Counted from the first letter of the stretch, positions 16,228-25,841 are shown. The stretch is DNA of 64,000 bases from JASGMR01 sp963664675 (GCA_963664675.2 CAXXLB010000002.1:248001-312000), one strand, 5' to 3'. Program-made: numbers and translations. Notes: generated by a model from the letters alone, not told the origin.

Positions 16228-17082
16228 TTATTTGCTGTCATAATCTTTTTTATTCAATATGATATCCTGAATATCTGATATAGACTCATATGTAAATCTT
16301 CCAAAATTTCCTTCATTTAATTCCTTGAAAAAGTTTATAACTCCTCTTGAAATATCGTAAGTTCCGCTTTTTCCTAAAAAACGTTTTATGGAGCAATAAT
16401 TTTCTACCAGCTTTTCATAGTCATTATCAAATATATTCTCTTCGCCAAAAATATGTTTTATTTTATCGAAAGAATACATGTTTATCAAAAGATCAATGAC
16501 CAGTTTAAAACTTTCCATTAGATCCGTTTTGTCAACGGGAATAGAACCAACAGCCAGTAATTTAGCCAGAATACTTTTGTTGTAAACATTTTTATAAAGT
16601 ATACCTGGGGTGTCAAGAATCATCAGTTCTTTATTGAGAGACAACCACTGGACTCCCCGCGTAACTCCGGGTCTGTTACCAACGGAAAGAGCCTTTTTTC
16701 CCTTCAGTCTGTTGATGAAAGTTGATTTTCCAACGTTAGGCATTCCAACGACCATTATTCTTTTTTCAATAAATTTACTTTTTATCAGAGGAGACACTTT
16801 TTTTATAAGAAACGATTTTGCATCGGATTTTTTCAAATTAGCTTTTATTATTTTATCGGTTTTTTTGAAATATTTTACCCATTCCGATGTGAGTTTTTCG
16901 TCTGAAAGATCAATTTTGTTCAGAATAATAATTTTTTGTTTGTCGCCGAATATTTTTTCGTACTCATAAGCTCTGCTTGTATAAGGAATTCGTGAATCCA
17001 AAATCTCTATTATCGCATCTACACCTTTTAAATTTTTCCTTATTTGATTTTTCGCCTTTTCAATATGACCGGGGTACCACAT
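16228..17082 (-). CDS. rbgA: Ribosome biogenesis GTPase RbgA (YlqF)
   Basis: A circularly permuted GTPase needed for late assembly of the 50S subunit. It opens MWYPGHIEKAKNQI and has the motifs in permuted order: G4 NKIDL, then G1 GMPNVGKSTFINRL, the PGVTRG switch and G3 DTPGIL. A C-terminal ANTAR-like helical domain follows. Total length is about 284 aa, normal for the family. I take ATG 17082 because GGTGAT stands at proper distance. ATG 17094, four codons up, has none. The gene is monocistronic on the reverse strand. Confidence 0.93.
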   Translation of the reverse strand: MWYPGHIEKAKNQIRKNLKGVDAIIEILDSRIPYTSRAYEYEKIFGDKQKIIILNKIDLSDEKLTSEWVKYFKKTDKIIKANLKKSDAKSFLIKKVSPLIKSKFIEKRIMVVGMPNVGKSTFINRLKGKKALSVGNRPGVTRGVQWLSLNKELMILDTPGILYKNVYNKSILAKLLAVGSIPVDKTDLMESFKLVIDLLINMYSFDKIKHIFGEENIFDNDYEKLVENYCSIKRFLGKSGTYDISRGVINFFKELNEGNFGRFTYESISDIQDIILNKKDYDSK

Positions 17083-17276
17083 AAAAATCACCATTCCCTG
17101 TTATTAGGATAATATTCTATCATATAAAAGAGATAACTTTTTCGAATATGATATCAAAAAAGTTCGGATGACTTCTTAAAAAGATTTAAAACAAAGAAAA
17201 TATTATTTAATTACCATTATTTTGGGTAGATTAAATTTCTTGAGATCATAGGGGTCCTCTTGCGGGTTGATTTCTT

Positions 17277-17555
17277 GTGAAAAGAAAAGTATTTGTGAAA
17301 ATTTTTGAAAATTATTCGTATTTTTTGGGATTGTCTTTAAAAAATATAATTAACCTGTTTTCCCCGGATTACATTTTAATAGGAGGAGAAGCCATGGAAT
17401 TTAAAGAATACTTTCTGGAAAGATCAATTGAGATAGCTAAAAAGAATTCATTTGGCAGACTCTCACTGAAAATAGTTTTTGATCAGGATAAATTAGGGGA
17501 AGATTCCTGGGTACTTGGAGGAATATACAGGGTTATAGAATCTAATCTTTTTTAG
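17277..17555 (+). pseudogene. Remnant of a ROK-family sugar kinase/repressor (C-terminal end)
   Basis: Only about 92 codons of a ROK protein (normally 300-400 aa) remain. The text matches the family's last quarter: a YFLGLSLKNIINLFSPDYILIGGEAM block, where the IIVGG-type turn is typical, then DSWVLGGIYRVIE. In-frame stops occur upstream (TGA six bases before the GTG), and no kinase or helix-turn-helix part could be found in 17095-17277. Its place next to GH31 and GH15 genes suggests it once regulated or fed that cluster. It could still be expressed as a short protein. Confidence 0.7.
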
Positions 17556-17572
17556 AGCAGGAGTTGATAGTT

Positions 17573-19849
17573 GTGATAGAAATTAATCATTTCCCATTTG
17601 GAATGAATGATCCTTATATAAAAATTAATGGATGCGAAAGAACTCCTAATGACCCGCTGGAAGGGGAAAATGTTTTAATAGAATTTTCTGTCAGTACAGG
17701 TGGTGCAGGAGAGCGTGCCTGGATCGAATTTCCGGATTCCGTAAAAAAAGATATCAGGGCACAGTTCCAGTATTCCAGAGATGGGAAAGCATATTGGCTG
17801 GCCACATTTGTTAATGGGCAAGCGGGTGAGAAAATAAAATACAGGATATGCACCGGACAGGGAAAAAAGAGTGCAACTAAATCAGCAATATTTGAATACA
17901 CCGTTAAAAAGTGGAAGGATATCGATATAAATTCTCTGGATAATTTGTTCAATTTCAACGGAGATTTTAAAAAGGAGTTGTTGAAACTTCAAGCGTTGAC
18001 GGATGGTAAGAATATATTTTCTGTTAAATTGTCGCTTAAAAAAACTGAAGACGAATCATTTTATGGTTTTGGAGAACACTACGAATCATTGAAAGCAAGG
18101 GAAAATGACAAACGTTACCTTTGGGTTTTCGATCAGTACAAAGTTCAAAGGAAAAGAGGATATGCACCCGTTCCATTTTTCTTTTCCAAAAAAGGAAGGG
18201 GTATATTCATAGATACAGGTTATATGTTGGAAATAGAAATTGTGAATGACAGAGTGGATATACATATAAATACGCAGGGAGATATCTGGAAAAAAACGAA
18301 CTTGCATTACTGGAATGAAAAGAATCCTGTCGATATTATTAAACGTATTCAGAGTATTTCGAACCCCTGTATTCCTCCGAGTTGGGCTTTCGGACCCTGG
18401 CTTTCAGCTAATGAGTGGAACTCTCAGGAAAAAATTGAAAGAGTTCTTAAAATCATCAAGGATTTGGATTTACCTTCTTCGGTTATTGTGATAGAAGCGT
18501 GGACAGATGAACAGACATATTATATCTTCAATGGTGCCGAATATGAGCCGGGAAATGGCGACAAGTTTTTCAAACTTGAAGATTTTAAATTTGAACATCC
18601 CTGGCCCGATCCGAAGGGAATGGTGGAAAAATTATCTTCAGAAGGAATCAAACTTGTTTTATGGAATATCCCTATTTTAAAAAAGGAAAAATTCGAAGAA
18701 TGTGAACAGTTGAAAAATGATAAAAAATACGTTTCCGAAAAAAACTTTTCGGTAAAAAATGGTGAGAAAGATTTCGAGATTCCTGAAGGGCGCTGGTTTG
18801 AAGGAAGTTATGTGGTCGATTTTTTTAACGAAAAGGCTCGCGAATGGTGGATTGAAAAAAGAAAATATTTGGATGATTTAGGTATATCCGGATTTAAAAC
18901 TGACGGGGGAGAACATTTATATTTAAGAGGCACCAGAGGTAAGAATTTATCACAGGCAAAGATGAAAAATCTCTATCCGGAAAAATATTTTGAAAGTGCG
19001 AAGAAAATTTTAAATGAAGACTCTCTCCTGTTCAGCAGATCCGGCTATACAAGATCGCCATCAAATTCTCTTTTCTGGGTTGGAGATGAAGATTCTAATT
19101 TTGATGCGCTAAGAGCGAATATAACAGCAGGACTGAATGTATCAATTTCCGGAAATCCTTTCTGGGGATGGGATATTGCGGGATTCAGTGGGGAACTTCC
19201 AAGTGTTGATCTATATATAAGATCCCTTCAGATTGCGCTTTTCACGCCGATTTTTCAGTGGCACTCCGAGACCTCCGGCGATCCGGAACCATCTGCGGAA
19301 AGATCCCCCTGGAACATAGAAAAGTATTGGAACAAAAGAGGGATTGTAGATTATTACAGAAAAATAGTTTCAATAAGAATGGCCATGATGCCTTATATTG
19401 AAAAAGAAGTTAAATATGCCCTGGATAATAAGATTCCGTTGACCGTTCCCATAGAAATTATCACCGAAGAAAATGATGAAAATCTCGCGTATTTGTTTGG
19501 CAGAGACATATTGGTTGTTCCATTTGTAAGTGAAGAGATAAAGAGTGTGGAAATTCAATTTCCGGAAGGTGAATGGATAGATTTCAGGACGGGTGATATT
19601 TTTAGAGAAGGCGGGATAACGAAAGCCAGTTTAGAAAAATTCATACCGGTTTATCTGAGAAAAGGAGCATATATACCGATCAGTCTGCCAAAAAGTAAAA
19701 ATATACTTGATACTCAATGGCATCCTTATCACAATGCATGGTTACATTGTCGGATGCATGAAGGAAATATGGATGAGGGATTTGAAACCGGACATTTAAC
19801 GAATGATTTAAATGAATTAGGACTTTTAAAAGTGAAATGGAGAAATTAA
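17573..19849 (+). CDS. Glycoside hydrolase family 31 (alpha-glucosidase/alpha-xylosidase type)
   Basis: A cytosolic retaining alpha-glycosidase of about 758 aa without signal peptide. The N-terminal beta-sandwich is followed by a TIM barrel. The nucleophile lies in GFKTDGGEHLY (Asp near residue 444) and the acid/base aspartate in FWVGDEDSNFDALR (near 504). The SGNPFWGWDIAGFSG and IFQWHSE blocks are also typical. A C-terminal beta domain closes it. Specificity cannot be read; the following GH15 gene suggests alpha-glucans. GTG 17573 is chosen because GGAG lies 9 bases upstream; TTG 17564 is in frame too. Confidence 0.92.
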   Translation: MIEINHFPFGMNDPYIKINGCERTPNDPLEGENVLIEFSVSTGGAGERAWIEFPDSVKKDIRAQFQYSRDGKAYWLATFVNGQAGEKIKYRICTGQGKKSATKSAIFEYTVKKWKDIDINSLDNLFNFNGDFKKELLKLQALTDGKNIFSVKLSLKKTEDESFYGFGEHYESLKARENDKRYLWVFDQYKVQRKRGYAPVPFFFSKKGRGIFIDTGYMLEIEIVNDRVDIHINTQGDIWKKTNLHYWNEKNPVDIIKRIQSISNPCIPPSWAFGPWLSANEWNSQEKIERVLKIIKDLDLPSSVIVIEAWTDEQTYYIFNGAEYEPGNGDKFFKLEDFKFEHPWPDPKGMVEKLSSEGIKLVLWNIPILKKEKFEECEQLKNDKKYVSEKNFSVKNGEKDFEIPEGRWFEGSYVVDFFNEKAREWWIEKRKYLDDLGISGFKTDGGEHLYLRGTRGKNLSQAKMKNLYPEKYFESAKKILNEDSLLFSRSGYTRSPSNSLFWVGDEDSNFDALRANITAGLNVSISGNPFWGWDIAGFSGELPSVDLYIRSLQIALFTPIFQWHSETSGDPEPSAERSPWNIEKYWNKRGIVDYYRKIVSIRMAMMPYIEKEVKYALDNKIPLTVPIEIITEENDENLAYLFGRDILVVPFVSEEIKSVEIQFPEGEWIDFRTGDIFREGGITKASLEKFIPVYLRKGAYIPISLPKSKNILDTQWHPYHNAWLHCRMHEGNMDEGFETGHLTNDLNELGLLKVKWRN

Positions 19850-19850
19850 A

Positions 19851-20879
19851 TTGAATTATTTAGACAAATCAGTGCAGATAATAAAAGAATTTCAAGATGA
19901 ATCTGGGGCCTATATGGCTTCGCCCAATTTCAGTCAGTATAAATATTGTTGGTTCAGAGATGGAGCGTTTATAGCGGATGCTATGAACTCAGTGGGTGAA
20001 AAAGAATCGGCATTCAGGTTCTTTGAATGGGGCTTGAAAGTTATACTCAATAATAAAGAAAAAATAGAAAAAATAATTTCAAAGAAATTGGAAGACATCG
20101 TTCTGGAAGATTTTCTTCCCACGAGATATCGAAAAGACGGGTCTTCCGATACGGGAAAGTGGACTGATGAACAGACGGATGGCTACGGAATATTTTTGTG
20201 GGCGTTTGAGAGATTTTTGAACAGGGAAATGAACGAAAATGAAAAAAGTGGTATTGAATACATAACCGGATATCTTCAAAAAATATGGAAGTTGCCCTGC
20301 TATGATGTGTGGGAAGAGTCTTCTGACGATATTCATACTTCAACATTACTGTCGATAGCCGCAGGTTTGAAAGCTGCGGAAAAATTACTTGAAAGAAAAA
20401 CAGGATGGGAAAGTGTTGTAAAATTTATAAAAGAAAATCACACCGAAAATAATAGATTAATAAAATCCTCCAGCAACTATGGTGTTGATGGTAGTCTTAT
20501 CTGGTGTATTTCTCCCTTTGAACTTTTTACTTCTGAAAGCGATTTGACAAGAAACACATGTGAGAAAATATATAAAGATTTATGTATAGGAGGAGGAGTA
20601 AAAAGATATCTGGAAGACAGTTATTTTGGAGGGGGAAGCTGGATACTTCTTTCCTGTTATCTGGGAAAATATTATAAAGATATTGGAGATTACGAAAAAT
20701 CAGAGTTTATTATGAATTGGGTCGAAAAAAACTTCGATGAAAATGGATATTTAGCTGAACAAATACCTCAGAATTTACTGAGGCCCGAATCTTATAAACC
20801 CTGGGTGGAAAAATGGGGAAAAATCGCCTCTCCTCTTTTATGGTCACACGCCGCATATATTTATTTTAAGAAATCATGA
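19851..20879 (+). CDS. Glycoside hydrolase family 15-like (glucoamylase-type) protein
   Basis: A 342-aa protein with the (alpha/alpha)6-barrel signatures of GH15 enzymes: YKYCWFRDGAFIADAM near residue 30, the CYDVWEESSDDIHTST block near 150 that holds an acidic catalytic candidate, and a C-terminal SPLLWSHAAYI block. It lacks the large N-terminal beta domain of many bacterial glucoamylases and has no signal peptide, so it should work on short imported oligosaccharides. TTG start one base after the GH31 stop indicates coupled translation. Confidence 0.85.
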   Translation: MNYLDKSVQIIKEFQDESGAYMASPNFSQYKYCWFRDGAFIADAMNSVGEKESAFRFFEWGLKVILNNKEKIEKIISKKLEDIVLEDFLPTRYRKDGSSDTGKWTDEQTDGYGIFLWAFERFLNREMNENEKSGIEYITGYLQKIWKLPCYDVWEESSDDIHTSTLLSIAAGLKAAEKLLERKTGWESVVKFIKENHTENNRLIKSSSNYGVDGSLIWCISPFELFTSESDLTRNTCEKIYKDLCIGGGVKRYLEDSYFGGGSWILLSCYLGKYYKDIGDYEKSEFIMNWVEKNFDENGYLAEQIPQNLLRPESYKPWVEKWGKIASPLLWSHAAYIYFKKS

Positions 20880-21512
20880 AGTTTTCTTTCCCGGAGCTTT
20901 GTGCTTGAGAAAAAAAGCGATTAGAATATTTTTTTCACTGCTTTTATTACGTCTGATATGAATAAAAATGTTTTGTCGTATTTTTTCTATTTTACTTCTG
21001 AATTTTTGATAACTTTTCTTTGAAAGTCACGGGTATTTTCAATATCCTTCACTTTGAAAAATTCTCTTTGATGGAAAAAAATGAAATAAAGATAGTTTAT
21101 AGAATAGTGATAAGTGTATAAATCCACCTGAATTTTCAGTTATAATTGTGGAAGAAATGATTCACAGGCAGTCAATCGTTATAAAGAAAATATGAAAAAT
21201 CTGTTGTTTCGGTTTTTCGGATAATCGATCAGGATATAAAATATTATAGAGAATAATCCCATAAAAAAAGAAGACCAGGATTCATATTAGAATAAATCCT
21301 AGTTTAAACTTACATAAGGGGGGTGTAAGGTTTAAGACGAACAAATATATTTGTTCTGAAAGGTTAAAAATAATTTTTTATAGACCTGATAGTTATACTT
21401 AACTATTTTTATCTGATATTATGACTGATATATGATAAAAAAGGTTCAAATTAAATGACGATATTTAAAATTATTTTAAAAATATGGTTAAAAGCTTATT
21501 GGAGGCGATATT
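20880..21512. other. AT-rich intergenic stretch before the K+ channel gene
   Basis: No ORF with a credible ribosome site was found in 630 bases. It contains a perfect 10-bp palindrome AGTTTAAACT at 21301-21310 and a perfect 18-bp palindrome at 21339-21356. A looser inverted repeat, AGGATT/AATCCT, spans 21277-21300. A purine block, AAGGGGGGTGTAAGG, at 21316-21330 resembles a ribosome site but is followed at once by a stop. The rest may be decayed coding DNA; I see nothing specific. Confidence 0.45.
21339..21356. repeat. Perfect 18-bp palindrome, possible operator
   Basis: The sequence GAACAAATATATTTGTTC reads the same on both strands. It lies about 155 bases upstream of the K+ channel gene. 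Perfect palindromes of this size are typical of dimeric repressor sites; no regulator gene is adjacent. Confidence 0.45.
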
Positions 21513-22538
21513 ATTAAAGAAAACAAAAATATTCTTATCCCCATTTTCCTGATATTGTTGATTATTATCACAGGAACGGTCGGATATTTATTAACCGAAG
21601 AATGGAATTTTTTTGATTCTTTCTTTATGACTATAATAACGATTTCCACTGTTGGGTACGGAACCCCCGATAATCTTTCCAATACCGGAAAAGTTTTTAC
21701 AAGTGTTTTGATTCTTTTGAGTCTCACAGTAGTAGTATATGCATTTTCCAAGATTACGGCCTTTTTTGTTGAGGGTAATATGAATAGATATTTAAGGAGG
21801 AGAAAGCTTTTGAAAGAAATCGATAAGTTGAGAAATCATTATATTATTGTCGGTGGTGGAAACCTCGGCTTGAATGTATTGAGAGAACTGATAAAATACG
21901 GCAAGAAAGTGGTTATTATTGAAAATAATGATTCAAAAATAAACGAAATAAAGATTTTGTACAGTGAATATGATAATTTAACGATACTTGCAGGAAATGC
22001 AAAAAATGAGGAGATACTTGAAGAGGCGAATATAAAAAATGCTGAAGGCTTGGTGGCAACTTTAAACAGCGATTCCGAAAATGTTTTTGTTGTTCTTACC
22101 GCAAGGAATTTGAACAGGGATTTGAAAATAATATCCCTTGTGAATGATCACGTGAATTCGAAAAAACTTGAATTTGCAGGTGCGAACCGGACGATTCCTC
22201 TGGATGAAATCGGTGCAAATAGAATCAGGAATTTAATGCTTAACCCGGAAATAGTAGGATTTTTGGATTCTATTAATAAAACCGGTGATGTAGAAATAAT
22301 GTTTGAACAGATAGATATTCCGGATTACTTTCCGGATAATTTAACACTTTCAGATTTAAAAATACCTCAGAAAGCAGGATTGATAGTCATAGCCATGTAC
22401 AGAGAAGGAAAGAGTTTTTTTAATCCTTCTGCGAGTACCCGAGTTGATAACAAGTGTTCTCTTATGGTTTTGGGAAGCAGAGAGAAAATATCGAAGCTGA
22501 GAGATTTGATGAGTTCAAAGAAGATATTGGAAAACTAG
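21513..22538 (+). CDS. Two-helix potassium channel with TrkA-N/RCK domain, apparent ATT start
   Basis: A K+ channel subunit of about 342 aa. The first transmembrane helix is ILIPIFLILLIIITGTVGY. The pore loop has the selectivity filter TVGYG (ITISTVGYGTPDN) and a second helix follows. A cytosolic RCK domain begins NHYIIVGGGNLGLNVLRELI, a Rossmann nucleotide site that gates the pore in MthK-like channels, with a TrkA-C-like end. The first standard start in frame (TTG 21552/21555) would remove half of helix 1 and has no ribosome site. GGAGG at 21501-21505 points instead to ATT 21513, 7 bases away, giving MIKENKNILIP. That start is inferred. Confidence 0.85.
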   Translation: MKENKNILIPIFLILLIIITGTVGYLLTEEWNFFDSFFMTIITISTVGYGTPDNLSNTGKVFTSVLILLSLTVVVYAFSKITAFFVEGNMNRYLRRRKLLKEIDKLRNHYIIVGGGNLGLNVLRELIKYGKKVVIIENNDSKINEIKILYSEYDNLTILAGNAKNEEILEEANIKNAEGLVATLNSDSENVFVVLTARNLNRDLKIISLVNDHVNSKKLEFAGANRTIPLDEIGANRIRNLMLNPEIVGFLDSINKTGDVEIMFEQIDIPDYFPDNLTLSDLKIPQKAGLIVIAMYREGKSFFNPSASTRVDNKCSLMVLGSREKISKLRDLMSSKKILEN

Positions 22539-22632
22539 AAAACCGCCGGATAGATAATGATTTAAATTTTGTTATAGATTGAAAAAATTGTATCATTGAA
22601 TGAAAAGTGAGGAAAGACCAGGAGATGATGCA

Positions 22633-23220
22633 ATGAATTTTTATGATGGTTTTATGAAGGGATTTGAAGAAAGCTCTCTCAAAAGAGAAAGAAAGGAATT
22701 GATACAGAGGGCTCATGGAAATGTGCTTGAAATAGGTGCCGGAACGGGAGCTAATCTGAAATATTACGATTTTAAAAAAATAAAAACACTTGAATTAACC
22801 GATAGAGTGATAAAGAATTCCCTAGTTCAAAATCTGAAAAATTTGGAAGATAAAGAAAAAATAAGAACGAGAAATGTGGATGTGATCTCTCTTCCCTATC
22901 CGGATAAAGTTTTTGATACGGTTGTATTCACTCTTGTTTTTTGTTCAGTTGTCGATGTTTCAATGGGTATTCAGGAAGTAAAAAGGGTTTTAAAGGATGA
23001 TGGAGAAGTTGTTTTTATTGAGCACGTTTTACCTGATAATATACCCCTGAAGTATATGTTTAATTTTATAAATCCCGCCTGGAAAATTATGGCAAACGGA
23101 TGTAATTTGAATAGGAACTTCATACATTCCTTTGAGGAGGAGGAATTTAAAATAAAATGTTTAAACAAATTTGGAATAACAGTATTTATTTCAGGATGTG
23201 CAGTCAAAGCAAAAGTTTAG
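22633..23220 (+). CDS. Class I SAM-dependent methyltransferase
   Basis: A cytosolic methyltransferase of about 195 aa. It shows motif I VLEIGAGTGANLKYY, an acidic residue after the next strand (ELTDR), motif post-II DVISLPYPDKVFDTVV and motif III FCSVVDVSMGIQEVKRVLKDDGEVVFIEHV, as in UbiE/MenG-like and arsenite-type enzymes. The C-terminal region includes NPAWKIMANGCNLNR. The substrate is unknown. ATG 22633 follows AGGAG with an 8-base gap. It converges on the flavoprotein gene. Confidence 0.85.
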   Translation: MNFYDGFMKGFEESSLKRERKELIQRAHGNVLEIGAGTGANLKYYDFKKIKTLELTDRVIKNSLVQNLKNLEDKEKIRTRNVDVISLPYPDKVFDTVVFTLVFCSVVDVSMGIQEVKRVLKDDGEVVFIEHVLPDNIPLKYMFNFINPAWKIMANGCNLNRNFIHSFEEEEFKIKCLNKFGITVFISGCAVKAKV

Positions 23221-23768
23221 AGAATTAATTTTTTCCCGAGGGAATAAACCTCCTCAAGCGACTCCGCCTTTTCAGCAGGTCCTATTTCGGAACTTGTACC
23301 ATAATGTTGAACAAAATCCATTTTCAAAAAATCCGCAAAATATTTGAATATATTTATCACATTAACAGCTCCCGAAAGTTTTTCATCTTTATCTCCGAAT
23401 GTCATGAGTAAAACGAGTTTCTTATTCACAGGGAATTTTTTGAAATTCAACGCGTACAATCTGTCGATAAAAATCTTCGTTTGTGCAGACATATTGAACC
23501 AGTAAATAGGGGTGGCAAAAATCAGAAGATCGGCATTCTCCACCTTTCCGTAATATTTTTGCATATCATCATTTATTTTACATTCTGCATCGTCACCTTT
23601 TTTACAGACATTACAGGCTTTACATGGCTGTATTTTTTCCCCCTGTAAAAAAATCTTATCTACAGAAACATCTTTGTGATTTTCTTTTATTCCTTCCAAA
23701 TATTTTTTCAAAAGTTCGGAAGTGTTTCCTTTTTTTCTCGGACTTCCGAGAATAGTCAATATATTCAT
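23217..23768 (-). CDS. Iron-sulfur flavoprotein (NADPH-dependent FMN reductase fold)
   Basis: A 183-aa flavodoxin-like protein. The FMN phosphate loop is GSPRKKGNTSELL near residues 8-20. The compact cysteine motif CKACNVCKKGDDAEC (residues about 49-63, C-x2-C-x2-C-x7-C) matches iron-sulfur flavoproteins of anaerobes that carry one [4Fe-4S]. FATPIYWFNMSAQTKIFIDR is the usual flavin-contact block. Such proteins pass electrons from ferredoxin to oxygen, peroxide or other acceptors. The stop overlaps the methyltransferase stop on the other strand. Confidence 0.9.
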   Translation of the reverse strand: MNILTILGSPRKKGNTSELLKKYLEGIKENHKDVSVDKIFLQGEKIQPCKACNVCKKGDDAECKINDDMQKYYGKVENADLLIFATPIYWFNMSAQTKIFIDRLYALNFKKFPVNKKLVLLMTFGDKDEKLSGAVNVINIFKYFADFLKMDFVQHYGTSSEIGPAEKAESLEEVYSLGKKLIL

Positions 23769-23823
23769 TTACTCGCCTCCAAAATATATGTATATATATC
23801 AATTATAATCCATATTGAGATAT

Positions 23824-24600
23824 TTATAGATTTTCATAGAGAATTCGATAAAAATCTTCTCTGGCATATTTTTCATTCCAGGGAGAATGGCCGCATTTTT
23901 TTAAAAGATAAAACGAAAAATTTTCCAACACATTTGATAATGGTTTTTCCACTCCCTCGTAGGGATGTGGGTCATCTTCCCCGTGAATTGCTATAACCGG
24001 GCATTTAATATCGCGTCCGATGTTTAACAAATCTCCGCTGGTTCTCAACAGATTTATTTCTTCCATGCAATTTTTAAAAACCTCCGGTTGAAAATCGATA
24101 GCGTAACTCTTATTTTCGATCGGGCAAAACGAATCGGCTTTACCCATCAATTTACCGAATTCATTTAGGATTTCCCCTCTGTTTTCAGAGGAGGCGTTCA
24201 GAAGTTTTTTGTAAATGATCGATGCCTTTTTGTTTTCTTCAGGCGTGAGATTATTCTTTCTTTTTTTATGCATTAATGAAAGATATTTGTCCTCGAAAGA
24301 ACCACAGTTTATCAATATTAACTTTCTGACAACATCCGGATAAGATGCTGAAAAAATAAAACTCAGCCAGGCTCCCCATGAATGACCAACGAGCGTTACC
24401 GGAACATTTGCATTGACAGCGATTTGTTCCTTCAATTCAGAAAGCTGTCCCTTTATAGAATTTTTTGACTGAAAAGGTTCCAGTATTCCATATTTTCCGG
24501 ATAGTTCAAGTGCAACTGGAGCCATACTACCTGGAGCTCCGGGACCTCCATGTACTAAAACAATGGAAAATGGAGATGTTCCATATTTTCTCAAATTCAT
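23824..24600 (-). CDS. Alpha/beta hydrolase
   Basis: A 258-aa cytosolic hydrolase. The oxyanion block VLVHGGPGAPG resembles proline iminopeptidases, the nucleophile elbow is GHSWG (Ser near 103), the acid is in AIHGEDDPHP and the histidine in KKCGHSPWNE near the end. A cap domain of about 90 aa sits between. Peptide or ester substrate cannot be told apart. It is monocistronic; ribosome site GGAG lies before ATG 24600. Confidence 0.88.
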   Translation of the reverse strand: MNLRKYGTSPFSIVLVHGGPGAPGSMAPVALELSGKYGILEPFQSKNSIKGQLSELKEQIAVNANVPVTLVGHSWGAWLSFIFSASYPDVVRKLILINCGSFEDKYLSLMHKKRKNNLTPEENKKASIIYKKLLNASSENRGEILNEFGKLMGKADSFCPIENKSYAIDFQPEVFKNCMEEINLLRTSGDLLNIGRDIKCPVIAIHGEDDPHPYEGVEKPLSNVLENFSFYLLKKCGHSPWNEKYAREDFYRILYENL

Positions 24601-25033
24601 CTGATCTTTTCACTCCTCAAGTAATTTTATAATATGATTATACGTCAAAAGTGGATGTGGTTTTGATATTTTTTTATGAATAATAGTACCCGGGTATCTA
24701 TGATTTGAGGGAAATTTTTGTATTTATACTTTTTTATCCGATTTTGAATCCCGGATCAATTTAAATATAGTTTGTATTTGTATATGAATAAAAATAATTT
24801 TGAAGTTACGAGTATAGACATGGAAAAAAATGAATGTTGCAGATAAAAATAAGATAATTTGAAATAAAAAGATAATTTAATGTAATAAATATTAATCGAA
24901 TTAGAATGACTCTGATGCCGTATAAAATCCAAATTTTGTCGTTGATTTGAAAAGTTATATATGATAAGTTTGTTATAACAATATAAACTTATAAACATAT
25001 AAATATATAATATATGTTTTTAAGGAGGGAAAA
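24601..25033. other. Very AT-rich divergent promoter region
   Basis: Contains the reverse promoter region of the hydrolase (TTGACG near 24645, TATAAT inside it) and the forward control region of the GntR gene. Outside the inverted repeat at 24994-25018 I see only AT-rich DNA with runs of TATA-like steps. No ORF with a ribosome site. Confidence 0.4.
24994..25018. promoter_or_regulatory. Probable operator of the GntR-type regulator
   Basis: AACATATA (24994-25001) and TATATGTT (25011-25018) form an inverted repeat with a 9-base spacer directly before the AAGGAGG ribosome site of the GntR gene. Position and symmetry fit autoregulation. The AT-richness of the region means chance cannot be excluded. 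Confidence 0.45.
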
Positions 25034-25798
25034 ATGGATTTTACAAAAGAAAATATATATATAGATCAGAATTCCGCAATGCCCCTGTTTCAACAGATAT
25101 TTGAGTGGTTTAAAAATGCTATCAATAACAACTTAATAAATGAGGGGGAAAAACTACCTTCCGAAGTGGAGTTATGCAATAAATTTAATGTGAGCAGAAT
25201 TACGATAAGGCAGGCCTTGACGAAATTAAAAAATGAAGGGTTTATTGAAAGAAAACAAGGAAAAGGAACGATTGTCGTTAACAACAGCAAGCTGGAATTT
25301 TCTTATATAAATCAATTTTTCGGTGTTGGGGAAGAGCTTAAGAGAAAAGGTGTTCAGTTGTCGGATAAAGTTCTTTTGTGCAAAGTTCTGAAGGCGAATG
25401 AAGAGTTGGCAACAAAACTTTTTATCAACCCTAAAGAAAAGGTTTTTGTTCTGAAAAGGGTGAGAATAATTAATAAAATTCCTTCAATCCTCTCTTATAA
25501 TTACGTTCCCTATAAATTTGTGCCCGATATAGAGAAAATAGATTTTACCAAGAATTTTTTGTACACGGTCCTGGAAAAAAATTACAATATGCATATCGAT
25601 AATTATATCAGAACGTTCAAACCGGTGATAATAAACAAAGAAGAAGCAAAATTACTGGATTATAAATCCGATGAACCGGTTATGAAGATGTTGAGTACAT
25701 CATATGATTCTAAAAATAATATAGTTGAATATTATTATGGAATTCAAAGGGGAGATATAGGTAATTTAACTATCAAAATGAAAAGAGTCAGGTATTAG
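25034..25798 (+). CDS. GntR/HutC-type transcription regulator with UTRA domain
   Basis: A 254-aa regulator. The N-terminal winged helix shows EGEKLPSEVELCNKFNVSR, then ITIRQALTKLKNEGFIERKQGKG, the HutC-subfamily pattern. From about residue 95 the UTRA effector domain follows (KVFVLKRVRIINKIPSILSYNYVP and the final YYGIQRGDIG block), which usually binds a sugar or phosphosugar. It heads the ten-gene operon to 35230 and probably represses it until the transported compound, or its phosphate, accumulates. Confidence 0.92.
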   Translation: MDFTKENIYIDQNSAMPLFQQIFEWFKNAINNNLINEGEKLPSEVELCNKFNVSRITIRQALTKLKNEGFIERKQGKGTIVVNNSKLEFSYINQFFGVGEELKRKGVQLSDKVLLCKVLKANEELATKLFINPKEKVFVLKRVRIINKIPSILSYNYVPYKFVPDIEKIDFTKNFLYTVLEKNYNMHIDNYIRTFKPVIINKEEAKLLDYKSDEPVMKMLSTSYDSKNNIVEYYYGIQRGDIGNLTIKMKRVRY

Positions 25799-25841
25799 TT
25801 TTTTTTGGAATAAAAATTGGGAGTTCGGTGGGGAGTTTGAA

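Noticed and set aside
21181..21512. c-di-AMP riboswitch before the K+ channel gene
   Set aside because: Such riboswitches often precede K+ transport genes, but none of the conserved sequence blocks could be found.
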